Shown piece by piece: positions 40,942-50,351 of a stretch of 64,000 nucleotides of DNA (its first letter is position 1; every line of letters begins with the position of its first letter). The notes under the pieces were generated by a model. It had not been told where the DNA came from. It was given only the letters and a program-made list of their open reading frames with translations, and made no database searches. Source of the DNA: DASRIA01 sp963816975 (GTDB lineage: Bacteria; Actinomycetota; Thermoleophilia; Solirubrobacterales; JBBDJG01); NCBI GenBank assembly GCA_963816975.1, contig CAWFMD010000003.1:310001-374000 (forward strand), written 5' to 3'. Made by a program: the position numbers and the translations under genes.

Positions 40942-43900
40942 GACGCTGTCTCCTTCTCCGAGTCGGTGGTCGGCGGCCCAGCCTCCTGCTTGACCGGAAG
41001 CGCATCCCCGTTGGCGCCCGCGGGCGCGTCCACGGCCTCGGGCTTGACACCTGCCCACCTGTGCATGAGCTCGTCCTCGGGAGCCAGGCCCGGCTCTGCC
41101 GGCGTCGCGTAGCGCAGGTACAGCGTGGGCAGCACGAACAGCGCCAGCAACGTGGTCGTGATGAGACCTCCCACGATCACGATCGCCATCGGGTGCACGA
41201 TCTCCAGACCGGGCATGCCGCCCGCGATCACGAAAGGCACCATCACGAGCGCGATCGCCGCCGCACTGGTGACGACGGGACCCAGGCGCTCCACCGCTCC
41301 CCGCTCGACGAGGCCGGGCCCGAAGGCCTCGCCCTCATGCTCGAGGGTCTGGTAGCGACGGATCAGGACCATGCCCGCGCGCGCAGCCAGCGCGAACAGG
41401 GCAAGGAACCCGATCATCGAGCCGAGGGTCAGCTCGGCTCCGTCGACCAGGGCCGCCAACGTCCCGCCCAACAGGGCGGCGGGCAGCGTCAGGAACGCCA
41501 GCACAGCGAGGCGCCAGCCGCCGAACCCGGCCTGCAGCAGCAGGAAGATCGCGATTGCGCATGCAACTCCGAACGCGATCATCTGGCCGGTGCCGATCTC
41601 GGCGCTGGTCGTCTGCTTCAGCACCTTCGCGTGGTACTCGAGCGGGAAGCTGACGCCCTGCAGCCGATCCTCGATGTCCTGCGCGACCGAGTCGAGGCTG
41701 CGCCCGCTGACGTTCGCCTCCACGTCGAGGCGACGGGAAACCTCGTCACGCTTGATCGACAGCGGTGTCTGGACCACCCGCACGTCGGCCACCTGGCCGA
41801 GGCGGACATGGCCGCCACCCGGGCGGTCGAGCAGCAGGTTGCGGACGTTCGCCACGCTCTCGCGAGTGCTGGGCTCACCCTGCACGATCACGTCGAAGAC
41901 CTTCTGGCCCTCGAACACGCTGCCGACGGTGATGCCCTGCAGCAATGCCGCTTCTGCGCGGCGCACGTCGCCCGGCTTGATCTCGTAGCGCTGGGCCTTG
42001 TCGAGGTCGACCTCGATCTCGACCTGCGGCTGCGTGATGGGCTGGGCGACCCGCGGATCGACGACACCGTCGACCTGGGCCACCAGCTGACGCACCCGCT
42101 CGGCCTGGCGGCGCAGCACATCCTGCTCCTGCCCGAAGACGCGGACCACCAGTGGCTTGTCCGTACCGGTCAGCACGTCCAGGCCGTTGCCGCGGTTGGG
42201 ATTGTCACCCTCGTTCAGCGCCCCGACGTCGCGGATCTTCTGTGACGTGTAGCTGGTCACGTCGTGCTGGATCCCGGCCGTCTCGTCGACCGCGTCATTG
42301 ATGGAGGCGAGAGTCGCGTCGTAGTCGGCGCCGGAGTCGATGCTGACCCAGATCTCGCTGGAGTTGACGTCGACCCGCTGGTCCCCCGTGACCGCACGTC
42401 CCACGTGTCCGCCGATGTTGTCCACGCCGCCGATGCTCCTCAGCTTGCGGCTCAGGTCCGTGGTGATCTGCGTCATCCGCGGGTTGGACGTCCCGGGCTC
42501 GGCGTCGAGCTTGACGAGCACGTCCCTGTCCTTGAACGTCGGGATCACGGACTTGTCCTGCAGCGCGAACGCCAAGGCGGCGATCAGCACTGCGGCGCCG
42601 GCTCCGATGGCCACTGCCCGCGGAGAGCGCACGATGCGCCCCAGTGCGGACTTGTAGCGGGGTGTCAGCCGCGTGAGCAGCGGAGACTCCCGGCCGTCGG
42701 TCGAGCCCCACGAGAACAGCAACAGGCTCATTGCGGGCGTGAGCGTCAACGCCACCAGCATCGCGGCGCCGATCGCGAGCGCGTAGGCAATCGCGAGCGG
42801 CTCGAAGAACGTGCCCGGGCGCCCATCCATGACGAGCACCGGGACGACCGCGAGCAGCGCGATCAGGGTCGCGTAGGCGAGCGGGCTGCGCATCTCGCGC
42901 GAGGCCTCGAGCACGACGTCGGAAACCGAGCTGTCGCTGTTCGCGGCGCGCCGCTCGCGCAGGCGCCGTCCGACGTTCGCGGCGCCGACGACCGCGTCGT
43001 CGATCACCACCGCAAGCGCCACCGCGAGGCCGGCAAACGAGATTGCGTTGAACGTCTCGCCCAGCAGGTCGAGCACGAGCGCGGCCGTGACCATCGACAC
43101 CGGGATCGTCACCAGCGCGATCAGCAGCGTGCGCCACTGGAAGAGCAGCGCCGCCAGCCCCAGCGCGAGCAGCGCGACCGCGATGATGAGCGTCAGGGTG
43201 ATGTTGTCGGTGGCGTCCTCGATGAACGTCGCCGGCCGGAACACGGACGTGTCGACCTGCATGCCCCCGAGGCCCGGCGTGAGCTTCTCGAGCGCATCCT
43301 CGACGCCGTTGGTGACCTGGAGCGCGTTGGCCCCCGGGAACTTCTCCACGACCAACATCAGGCCGTCGGCATCGTTCACGATCGCGTCGCCGATCAGCGG
43401 CTGGTGGTCGATCTCGATCTTGGTCACGTCGCTGAGCCGCAGGCGGCCGCCCGTGCCCTCGACGGTGACCTTGCCCAGCTCCGCCGGGTCGGCGATGTCG
43501 TCGAACACGTTGCGGACCTGGAACCTCTGGTTCGGGGTCTCGACGAATCCGCCCGTGCCGGGGGTCGAGGCCTCGAGGAAGCTCACCGGTGAGGCGACCT
43601 GGGCGTTACCCGCGGTGCTGATGACCTGGCTCAGCCGGACGTTGCGGTCCCGCAGCGTCTCCGGGTTGACCTGCACCTGGATCTGCTGGTCGCGCATGCC
43701 GAAGACCGACACGTTCGCGACGCCGGGCACGCCCATCAGGCGCGGGCGCATCGTCCAGCGCGCGATCACCGACTTCTCGATCGGCGTGAGCTTGTCCGAG
43801 GACAGGCCGACCATCATCACGCGGCTCGTCGAGGACAGCGGCTGCAGCATCGTCGGCGGCTTGGACACGTTCGGCAGCGCGTGCGCCTGCGTGAGCGGCT

Positions 43901-44237
43901 CCTGCACGAGCTGGCGCGCCCTGTAGATGTCGGTGCCCTGCTCGAACACGAGCGTGATCGACGACAGGCCCGGAAGCGACTCCGAGCGGATCGTGTCCAC
44001 GCCCTGCACACCGTTCAGCAGGTCCGCCTCGAGCGGCACCGTGATCAGCTGCTCCACCTCTTCGGCGGAGAGGCCGAGCGCCTCGGTCTGAACCTCGACG
44101 TACGGCGGCGTGAACTCGGGCAGCACATCGGCCGGCGCATCGCGCAGCTGCAGGATGCCGACGACCATGATGCCTGCCGCGATGCCCAGTACCAACAGCC
44201 TGAATCGCAGGCTCGCTCCGACGATCGCACGAATCAT
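40938..44237 (-). CDS. CusA/CzcA-family RND heavy-metal efflux transporter (pump 2)
   Basis: A 1,099-residue RND permease, first gene of the operon. MIRAIVGASLRFRLLVLGIA, ADVLPEFTPPYVEVQTEALG and SAEEVEQLITVPLEADLLNG match CusA/CzcA. The TM4 acid pair is present (Asp413-Asp414, IDDAVVG), but the Glu-Asn that normally follows (VENV/VENI) is replaced by AANV, so this copy is less canonical than pump 1. The C-terminus has a ~45-residue hydrophilic tail. The two pumps are only moderately similar, so they may form a mixed trimer or have different substrates. The promoter (TTGACA/TATAGG, minus strand) and inverted repeats lie just upstream. Confidence 0.9.
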   Translation of the reverse strand: MIRAIVGASLRFRLLVLGIAAGIMVVGILQLRDAPADVLPEFTPPYVEVQTEALGLSAEEVEQLITVPLEADLLNGVQGVDTIRSESLPGLSSITLVFEQGTDIYRARQLVQEPLTQAHALPNVSKPPTMLQPLSSTSRVMMVGLSSDKLTPIEKSVIARWTMRPRLMGVPGVANVSVFGMRDQQIQVQVNPETLRDRNVRLSQVISTAGNAQVASPVSFLEASTPGTGGFVETPNQRFQVRNVFDDIADPAELGKVTVEGTGGRLRLSDVTKIEIDHQPLIGDAIVNDADGLMLVVEKFPGANALQVTNGVEDALEKLTPGLGGMQVDTSVFRPATFIEDATDNITLTLIIAVALLALGLAALLFQWRTLLIALVTIPVSMVTAALVLDLLGETFNAISFAGLAVALAVVIDDAVVGAANVGRRLRERRAANSDSSVSDVVLEASREMRSPLAYATLIALLAVVPVLVMDGRPGTFFEPLAIAYALAIGAAMLVALTLTPAMSLLLFSWGSTDGRESPLLTRLTPRYKSALGRIVRSPRAVAIGAGAAVLIAALAFALQDKSVIPTFKDRDVLVKLDAEPGTSNPRMTQITTDLSRKLRSIGGVDNIGGHVGRAVTGDQRVDVNSSEIWVSIDSGADYDATLASINDAVDETAGIQHDVTSYTSQKIRDVGALNEGDNPNRGNGLDVLTGTDKPLVVRVFGQEQDVLRRQAERVRQLVAQVDGVVDPRVAQPITQPQVEIEVDLDKAQRYEIKPGDVRRAEAALLQGITVGSVFEGQKVFDVIVQGEPSTRESVANVRNLLLDRPGGGHVRLGQVADVRVVQTPLSIKRDEVSRRLDVEANVSGRSLDSVAQDIEDRLQGVSFPLEYHAKVLKQTTSAEIGTGQMIAFGVACAIAIFLLLQAGFGGWRLAVLAFLTLPAALLGGTLAALVDGAELTLGSMIGFLALFALAARAGMVLIRRYQTLEHEGEAFGPGLVERGAVERLGPVVTSAAAIALVMVPFVIAGGMPGLEIVHPMAIVIVGGLITTTLLALFVLPTLYLRYATPAEPGLAPEDELMHRWAGVKPEAVDAPAGANGDALPVKQEAGPPTTDSEKETAS

Positions 44238-44299
44238 TTATGCCCTCCCGTTGAACGCCGCCATCCCGGCGGCGCTATTTAGGAAACCCTTTATCCCCC

Positions 44300-44329
44300 C
44301 TCTGAGAGCTTCACAATGTTCTCTCAGAG
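44300..44329. promoter_or_regulatory. Perfect 9-bp inverted repeat in the RND/two-component intergenic region
   Basis: CTCTGAGAG (44300-44308) and CTCTCAGAG (44321-44329) are exact inverted repeats with a 12-bp AT-rich spacer. Located in the 5' leader of the RND operon, downstream of its likely promoter, 63 bp before the first start codon. It could be an operator or an RNA hairpin controlling the operon. Confidence 0.55.
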
Positions 44330-44351
44330 ATTTCTCAAACTTCGGGGCAAC

Positions 44352-44399
44352 CCTATAGGTACGCTTTCGTGCTTGTCAACCCCAATTTGCACGAAAGCG
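44352..44399 (-). promoter_or_regulatory. RND operon promoter with perfect 11-bp inverted repeat (operator candidate)
   Basis: On the minus strand TTGACA (44379-44374) and TATAGG (44357-44352) are separated by 16 bp, a good sigma-70-type promoter. CGCTTTCGTGC (44362-44372) and its exact inverted copy GCACGAAAGCG (44389-44399) flank the -35 element: one arm fills the spacer, the other sits upstream. A dimeric regulator bound here would block or remodel the promoter. The divergent OmpR-type response regulator is one candidate, although that family usually binds direct repeats. Confidence 0.65.
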
Positions 44400-44443
44400 C
44401 GAGACGATTGCGAGGGACGCCTACGCTGTAAACGGAAAGCACG

Positions 44444-45121
44444 ATGCGACTACTTGTAGTGGAGGACGACGAGAAGCTGGTGAGGGCGCTGCAGCGGGGG
44501 CTGCAGCGCGAGGGATACGCGGTCGATCTCGCGATCACGGGGGACGAGGCGCTCGCTCAGGCCAGCGCACACGACTACGACGCGGTCGTCCTCGACGTGA
44601 TGCTCCCTGGCAAGGATGGGTTTGCCGTCTGCAGGGAGCTGCGCCGCAACGAGCGGTGGGCGCCGGTCTTGATGCTCACCGCACGCGATCACGTCAAGGA
44701 CCGCATCCGCGGTCTCGACGCGGGGGCCGACGATTACCTCGTCAAGCCGTTCGACTTCGGCGAGATGCTGGCGCGCCTGCGGGCTCTGATCCGCCGCGGC
44801 CCGTCGGAGCGCCCGGTCGTGATCGAGGTCGGGGACCTGCGGGTGGACGCCGCCGCCCACGTCGTGACGCGGGCCGGTCGTGAGGTCGAGCTGACGCCGC
44901 GCGAGTTCGCGCTCCTGCTGTTCCTGGCCAAGCGCGCGGGCGACGTGGTGCCGCGGGCCGAGCTGCTCGAGCACGTGTGGGAGGACGCCGACGACGGCTC
45001 GACGAACGTGGTCGACGTCTACGTGGGATACCTGCGCAAGAAGCTGGAGCTCCCGTTCCGGCGGCGGCGCCGCCTGATCCGCACGGTGCGTGGCGTCGGC
45101 TTCATGCTGGAGCTGAAGTGA
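44444..45121 (+). CDS. OmpR-family two-component response regulator
   Basis: A 225-residue response regulator. The receiver domain has the acidic pocket Glu7-Asp8-Asp9, phosphoacceptor Asp51 (VVLDVMLPGKDG), Thr79 and Lys101 (LVKPF). The C-terminal winged helix carries ELTPREFALLLFLAKRAGDV and VVDVYVGYLRKKLE. It is coupled by a GTGA overlap to the kinase and is divergent from the RND metal-efflux operon, so it likely senses envelope or metal stress and controls the pumps, as CusRS/CzcRS do. Confidence 0.94.
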   Translation: MRLLVVEDDEKLVRALQRGLQREGYAVDLAITGDEALAQASAHDYDAVVLDVMLPGKDGFAVCRELRRNERWAPVLMLTARDHVKDRIRGLDAGADDYLVKPFDFGEMLARLRALIRRGPSERPVVIEVGDLRVDAAAHVVTRAGREVELTPREFALLLFLAKRAGDVVPRAELLEHVWEDADDGSTNVVDVYVGYLRKKLELPFRRRRRLIRTVRGVGFMLELK

Positions 45122-46497
45122 AGTTGCCGATCCGCATCCGGCTGACGGCCTGGTACGCCGTGCTGCTCGCGGCGATCCTGGGTGGACTCAGCACATTTCT
45201 GGTGCTGCAGCTGCGCGCCGACCTCGAGCACACCGTCGAGCGCGAGGTGCAGGCCGGCTCCGAGCAGATCGCGCGGGGATACGTGAAGGAGGGCGCCGAG
45301 GACTTTCGCGACGTCAGCAGCACCGTGCTGCCGCACGGCAGCTCGGCCGCGCAGGTGGTCGCCCCGGGCGGACGCGTGCTGATGTCCTACGGCGAGCCGG
45401 TCGGCCGCCGGCTGCTTGTCCCGAAGGAGTCGATCGCGCGGGCCCTCGGCGGCGAGCGCCAGATGACGACGGTGAAGCTCGGTGGGCACCGCTTTCGCGC
45501 GGCTGTCCTGCCCGTGGAGCGCCAGGGCCGGGAGCGCGTGGTCGTCGTCGCCGAGTCCCTGCGGCATGTCGACGAGTCGGTACACAAGGTGCTCCTGCTC
45601 CTGCTGCTCGGGCTGCCGGCGGCGCTGGCCGCCACCGCCGCGGGAGGCTGGTGGCTGGCGCGCAAGGCTCTGCGGCCGGTCGAGCGCATGACGTCGAAGG
45701 CCCGGGAGATCGGGATCGACAGGCTGGACGAGCGCATCGAGCTGCCGCGCACCCAGGACGAGCTCGGCCAGCTGGCCGTGACCTTGAACGCGATGCTCGA
45801 CCGGCTCGAGCGCGGGGTCGAGGAGAAGCACCGGATGATCACCGATGCGTCGCACGAGCTGCGCACCCCGCTCGCAGCGATGAGAGCCGAGCTCGACGTG
45901 AGCCTGATGGACGATGAGTTGCACCCCGTTGCGCGAGAGGTGCTCGTGAGCACGCGTGAGGAGGTCGACCGCATGAGTCGCATCGTCAACAACCTGCTGA
46001 CCCTGGCGCGGGTGGACGAAGGCGGGCTCGAGCTGCTCTCCACGCAGGTGGACCTCGCCGACGCGATCGCTGCGGCTGTCCAGCCGCTGCGCCCGCTGGC
46101 GGAGGCGAAGGGACTGCGCCTGGAGGTCCAGGGCGAGCACCACGAGGTGCAGGCCGACCCGCAACGTCTCCATCAGGCGCTGACGAACTTCATCGAGAAC
46201 GCGATCAAGTTTTCCGGGCCGGGCGGCGAGGTCCGCGTCAGCTCCTGGAGGCACAACGGAGAGGTCGGTGTGACCGTGGAGGACACCGGCCCCGGGATCT
46301 CCCCCGCAGCCCGCACACAGGTCTTCGACCGCTTCTACCGCGCCGACCCGGCGCGCGGCCGCGACGGCAGCGGCAGCGGGCTCGGCCTGTCGATCTGCCG
46401 TGAGGTCGCGGACGCCCACGGTGGGCGCGTATGGGTCGAGAGCGAGGAGGGCGGGGGTAGCTCCTTCTCCCTCGCCCTTCCCGTGGATCGCGCCTAG
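45118..46497 (+). CDS. Membrane sensor histidine kinase (partner of the OmpR-type regulator)
   Basis: A 459-residue kinase. Two membrane segments (about 10-31 and 157-178) flank a ~125-residue extracytoplasmic sensor. Then HAMP (RKALRPVERMTSKAREIGID), phosphoacceptor His246 (ASHELRTPLAAM), N-box FIENAIKF, G1 DTGPGIS, F-box FDRFYR and G2 GSGLGLSIC are all intact. The sensor lacks an obvious His/Met/Cys-rich metal site. GTG 45118 overlaps the regulator stop. The neighbouring efflux operon suggests a role in metal or envelope-stress sensing. Confidence 0.93.
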   Translation: MKLPIRIRLTAWYAVLLAAILGGLSTFLVLQLRADLEHTVEREVQAGSEQIARGYVKEGAEDFRDVSSTVLPHGSSAAQVVAPGGRVLMSYGEPVGRRLLVPKESIARALGGERQMTTVKLGGHRFRAAVLPVERQGRERVVVVAESLRHVDESVHKVLLLLLLGLPAALAATAAGGWWLARKALRPVERMTSKAREIGIDRLDERIELPRTQDELGQLAVTLNAMLDRLERGVEEKHRMITDASHELRTPLAAMRAELDVSLMDDELHPVAREVLVSTREEVDRMSRIVNNLLTLARVDEGGLELLSTQVDLADAIAAAVQPLRPLAEAKGLRLEVQGEHHEVQADPQRLHQALTNFIENAIKFSGPGGEVRVSSWRHNGEVGVTVEDTGPGISPAARTQVFDRFYRADPARGRDGSGSGLGLSICREVADAHGGRVWVESEEGGGSSFSLALPVDRA

Positions 46498-46520
46498 CTG
46501 CTACGCAATCGTCTAGGCCA

Positions 46521-46565
46521 CGCCGGCGCCGCGCTTCTTCCTGGAGCGCAAGTACAGCGCCGGCG
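46521..46565. terminator. Candidate bidirectional terminator between kinase and lyase genes
   Basis: A perfect 9-bp inverted repeat (CGCCGGCGC 46521-46529; GCGCCGGCG 46557-46565) encloses a second 5-bp stem (GCGCT 46531-46535; AGCGC 46545-46549). It lies 24 bp after the kinase stop and between convergent genes. No U-tract. Confidence 0.45.
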
Positions 46566-46636
46566 AGCGGTGCCCCGCAGCGCTCGGACGGCGGGTGGGC
46601 GGTCGGCCCAGGTGCGCGTCGGGACGGCGGACGCCG

Positions 46637-47910
46637 TCAGCGCCTGGTCTTCGGACGCGTGAACTTCACGGTGACCGTCCCGGTCGTGGTCCGGCCGGCC
46701 TTCGGCTTGGAGGACGAGAACCTGCCCTTGCCGCGAGTCTTGTACTTGCAGCCGGCCCGCCTGAGCTTGCTCCTCGCCTTCTTCACGGTCAGGCCCTTGA
46801 GCTTCGGCACCTTGCACTTCTTCTTCGTGGAAGTCGTGGGTGGCGGCGGAGGCGGCGGAGGCGGCGGTGGGACGAAGGGCGGTGCAACCGCGATCCGGCC
46901 GATCCTGTTCCCGACGTGCTCCGTGAACCACAGCGCGCCGTCCGGGCCGGCCGCGATATCCGCCGGGCTGGCTGTTCGCGGTCGGCACGGACGAACTCGT
47001 TGGTGAGCGAGCCGGCCGGGCTGCCGCAGTGATCCGGCCGATCCTGTTGGCGCCGGTCTCGGTGAACCACAGCGCGCCGTCGGAGCCGGTGGCGATGCCG
47101 GACGAGCGGACCCGCAGCCGGCCGGGAACTCGGTGATCGCGCCGGTCGTGCGGAAACGCGCCGATCCGGTTGCCCCGAACTCCGTGCACCCACAGCGCCC
47201 CGCCGCGATGCCGTGATGCCCGACGGGTCGCTGCCGGCGTTCGGCAGGTCGTACTCGGATGATGGCTCGCGGCGATGTCCGCGGCAACGTGATTGATCGC
47301 TCCGAACGCGTTGCCCGCGCCCTCGGTGAACCACAGCCGGTTGTCGGGGCCAACAGTGATGTCGCCGGGCTCGTTGCCCCCGAAGGAGCGAGTGGATGCT
47401 CTGCCAGCTGCCGTCGCGGTGCGCAGGCTGCCCGATCCGGCTGTGCAGGAGCGGCTCGGTGAACCAGAGGCTCCCGTCCGGGCCGGCCGCGATGCCGTCT
47501 GGTGATGCCGCCGATCGTGAGCTGCACGGGAATGACTGACCCGCGCGTCGTCGGTGAATGGCGCCGATCTTGCTCGTGCCGGATTCCGTGAACCACAGGC
47601 CGCCGCGGCCCGGCGGTGATCTCCACGGGCTTGGCGTTCCGGCCGGCAAGTCACTGTGGTGAACCGGTGATCGCCCCGCGGTGTTGATCCGGCCGAGCCG
47701 GTTCCCGTTTTCCTCGGTGAACCACAAGGCCCCGTCGGGCCCGGCGGTTATGCCTCCCGGCTGACATGTGCCTGTCTCCGGAGGAGGCGCGGCCGCGCAC
47801 GGGTTCGGCAGAGGGAACTCGTCGATCGCGAGCGACGTCGCCGGAGCCGCCAGCGCGACGAGCAGCGCGACCGAGCATCCGCGCAGCAAGCGGACGAGCG
47901 ATTGCTTCAT
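46637..47910 (-). pseudogene. Secreted streptogramin-lyase-like propeller with C-terminal PASTA-like domain, many frameshifts
   Basis: ATG 47910 starts a signal peptide (LVRLLRGCSVALLVALAAPA) and then blades of a virginiamycin-B-lyase-type propeller with the repeat GGITAGPDGALWFTE...NRIGRI. The same motif recurs through the region but in constantly changing frames (for example GIAAGPDGSLWFTE, VGPDNRLWFTEGAGNAFGAI, IAAGPDGALWFTEHVGNRIG), which implies roughly ten or more indels. The last part is in one frame: a poly-Pro linker, then KCKVPKLKGLTVKKARSKLR, a PASTA-like domain, and a basic end with stop at 46637. PASTA domains bind peptidoglycan or beta-lactams. Either a dead gene or very poor local sequence. 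Confidence 0.7.
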
Positions 47911-48386
47911 ATCCCTGGCCTCAGATCGCCGCCATGCTCGCCAAGAGCGCGCAGCGCGACCGCGGCGCGGACGCCACAGACACCTACTTGAACCAAGCCA
48001 TACCCTCCCTGTAGGCCCCTCCGAGTCTTCCCGACTCGGACCCATGCTCACATACCAGCGACCCTATCCAGCAATGTTCGCGGAAGTCAAGGGAAATTCT
48101 TCCGGCGGTTCGTTTTCTTCTCCCCCGCTCTCCCTCGACACGCCCAGTTTCGTCTCATCGGCCCCCATGCAGGTCTCATGTGACGGCGGTACTCGTAGTA
48201 GTCGATGACCCTCGCACGACACTCGCCGGCCCGCCGGTGGACGATGCATTTCACTGCGATCACGTGGACTGGCGCGCACTATGATCGCTCGCTAGACTCG
48301 ATTTCGATTGGCCGGCAACACTCGATGGTGCAGGGAGGCGCGCTGAACAACTGGCGCAAGGGGCCTGGCGCGGAAGGCCGGGGGGC
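47911..48386. other. 476-bp divergent intergenic region with a hairpin at 48020-48040
   Basis: The space between the lyase-like gene (leftward) and the efflux adaptor gene (rightward) has lower GC than its surroundings and no convincing gene. It holds a perfect 8-bp inverted repeat (TCCGAGTC 48020-48027, GACTCGGA 48033-48040) 110 bp upstream of the lyase start, a candidate attenuator or operator. A TATGAT hexamer at 48280-48285 could be the -10 of the efflux operon, although I see no convincing -35. Confidence 0.5.
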
Positions 48387-50348
48387 ATGGGAATAGGACG
48401 TCGCAACCGAACGGTCTTCGTCGGACTCGGATCGGCGGTGATACTCGCGATCGGCGCATGGGTTGCCGGCGCGCAGATCAAGTCGCCGGCGCAGGTCGCG
48501 GCCGAGACGGCCGCACCCGATCCCTCCTCGATCACCGTACCCGTCGAGCGACGGGTGCTCTCCAGCGAGGTGATCGTGCGCGGCACCGTCCGCTACGGGT
48601 CGCCCCAGCCCGTCGTGCTGGCCACCTCGACCCTCAAGCAGAACAGTGCCGCCAGCGGCGGCGCCGACATCGTCACCACGCGGCCGCGACGCGGCGCCCG
48701 GGTCGGCGAGGGCAGCCTCGCCATGTCGGTTTCCGGCCGGCCCGTGTTCGTGCTGCGCGGCGCCCAGCCCTCGCACCGTGACATCCAGCCCGGGACTCGC
48801 GGCCAGGACGTGCGCCAGCTCGAGATCGCGCTCGCGCGCATGGGCTTCGCCCCCGGCCGGGTCGACGGGCGCTACGACGGAGCGACCGCGGCGGCCGTCG
48901 CGCGCTGGTACGAGGGAGCGGGCTGGACCCCGTTTGGAGCGACCGACACGCAGCTCGACCAGCTGCGCGCGGCCAGGGCGGCCGCCTCCGCAGCGCGGGA
49001 CGCTTACCTGCAGGCCCGCATCACGGCCCGCGGATCGACTCCCGCCGATATCACCCAGGCCGAGATCGACCTGCAGGCGGCGCGCGACGCGCTCGCCACG
49101 GCGGAGCACGATCTCGCATCGCAGACCCGCGCGGTTTCGCTGGCGCTGGCCAACGAACGCCGCGACAACTCGCTTGCCGCTGCCGACACGGCGCTCAAGC
49201 GCGCCGCGGCGAACAAGGCCCTGGACGCCCAGATCGAGGCGCAGCGCAACCTGGCCACCGCCCCGCCCGACACCTCTCCGGCGGAACGCGCCGCCCTCGA
49301 AGCAGCAGTGCGCGGGGCCGGCGAGGACGTCGCGGTCGCACAGGCAGACGTGACGGCATCGACCGCATCCGAGCGCGCCACCCGAGCGGCTGGGCGGGAT
49401 GCAGTCGTGAGGGCAAGGGCCGACCGCACGCGCGCCCAGAAGGCTCTGCCGAGCGCGCGACGTCAGGCGGTGCTCGCGGAGCGGCGACTGCGGCTGATGC
49501 GCAACCCCGCCAACAACGACCTCCAGCAATTGGTCGTGCAGGCCGCCGGCCAGGAGGCGCGCAGCACCCAGCGCGAGGTCTCCCGGCTTGCCCGCAGGAT
49601 CGGCATCTCGGTGCCGGCCGACGAGATCCTCTTCTTCAACACGCTGCCGCTGCGCGTCGACTCGGTGCGCGTGCGGCGCGGCGACCCTGTCTCCGGTCGC
49701 GTGATGACGGTCAGCAACTCCCGCCTGGCGATCGACTCGTCGCTGTCGATCAACGACGCCAAGCTCGTGCGCCGCGGCGCGCGCGTCGCGATCGAGGAGC
49801 CCGACCTCGGGATCAAGACCACGGGCGTCGTCACGCAGGTGGCCGACAGCCCGGGCACGCACAAGGTCGAGCAGGGCCGCGTGTACCTCTCGATCACGCC
49901 GCGCAGCGCGCCTGCACAACTGGTCGGCGCTTCGGTGAAGCTCACGATCGCGGTCAAGAGCACCGGCCAAGCCGTGCTGACCGTGCCCATCACTGCGCTC
50001 AGCGTGGGCGCGGACGGGAGCTCGCGCGTACAGGTGCAGCGCCGCGGCAGCAGCCAGTATGTCTCGGTCGAGCCCGGCCTAGCGGCACAGGGACTGGTCG
50101 AGATTCGTCCCGTCCGCGGTTCGCTGGCTCCCGGCGACCTGGTGGTCGCGGGCAAGCGTGACGGCGCCGCCGGCGCCGGCGCCGGGCCCGCATCGAGCGC
50201 GGACGCCGGTGGCACGACGGGCGGCACCGGCGCGTCCGGAACGTCCGGGCCCGGCAACGGCGGGTCCCAGCGCTCGGGCGCAACAGGCGGCAGCTCCGGG
50301 TCCTCGGGCAGCTCCGGTAGCTCCGGGTCTTCCGGCACGACTCCCTAG
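48387..50348 (+). CDS. MacA/HlyD-type efflux adaptor with a peptidoglycan-binding domain
   Basis: A 653-residue membrane-fusion-type protein. One N-terminal membrane anchor (about 10-30) is followed by a short barrel segment. A PG_binding_1 domain is inserted at about 131-175 (PGTRGQDVRQLEIALARMGF then GRVDGRYDGATAAAVARWYE). A long Ala-rich coiled coil covers about 180-400, then come the distal lipoyl/barrel parts (RVRRGDPVSGRVMTVSNSRL, GARVAIEEPDLGIKTTGVV) and a low-complexity Gly/Ser tail. The wall-binding insert fits a monoderm pump that docks to peptidoglycan rather than to an outer-membrane channel. Its stop is three bases from the ATPase start. Confidence 0.88.
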   Translation: MGIGRRNRTVFVGLGSAVILAIGAWVAGAQIKSPAQVAAETAAPDPSSITVPVERRVLSSEVIVRGTVRYGSPQPVVLATSTLKQNSAASGGADIVTTRPRRGARVGEGSLAMSVSGRPVFVLRGAQPSHRDIQPGTRGQDVRQLEIALARMGFAPGRVDGRYDGATAAAVARWYEGAGWTPFGATDTQLDQLRAARAAASAARDAYLQARITARGSTPADITQAEIDLQAARDALATAEHDLASQTRAVSLALANERRDNSLAAADTALKRAAANKALDAQIEAQRNLATAPPDTSPAERAALEAAVRGAGEDVAVAQADVTASTASERATRAAGRDAVVRARADRTRAQKALPSARRQAVLAERRLRLMRNPANNDLQQLVVQAAGQEARSTQREVSRLARRIGISVPADEILFFNTLPLRVDSVRVRRGDPVSGRVMTVSNSRLAIDSSLSINDAKLVRRGARVAIEEPDLGIKTTGVVTQVADSPGTHKVEQGRVYLSITPRSAPAQLVGASVKLTIAVKSTGQAVLTVPITALSVGADGSSRVQVQRRGSSQYVSVEPGLAAQGLVEIRPVRGSLAPGDLVVAGKRDGAAGAGAGPASSADAGGTTGGTGASGTSGPGNGGSQRSGATGGSSGSSGSSGSSGSSGTTP

Positions 50349-50351
50349 CCG

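Noticed and set aside
46498..46560. Minus-strand PALYLRSRKKRGAG resembling the end of an RND permease
   Set aside because: Only ~15 residues match and nothing upstream continues the similarity; more likely chance in a terminator region.
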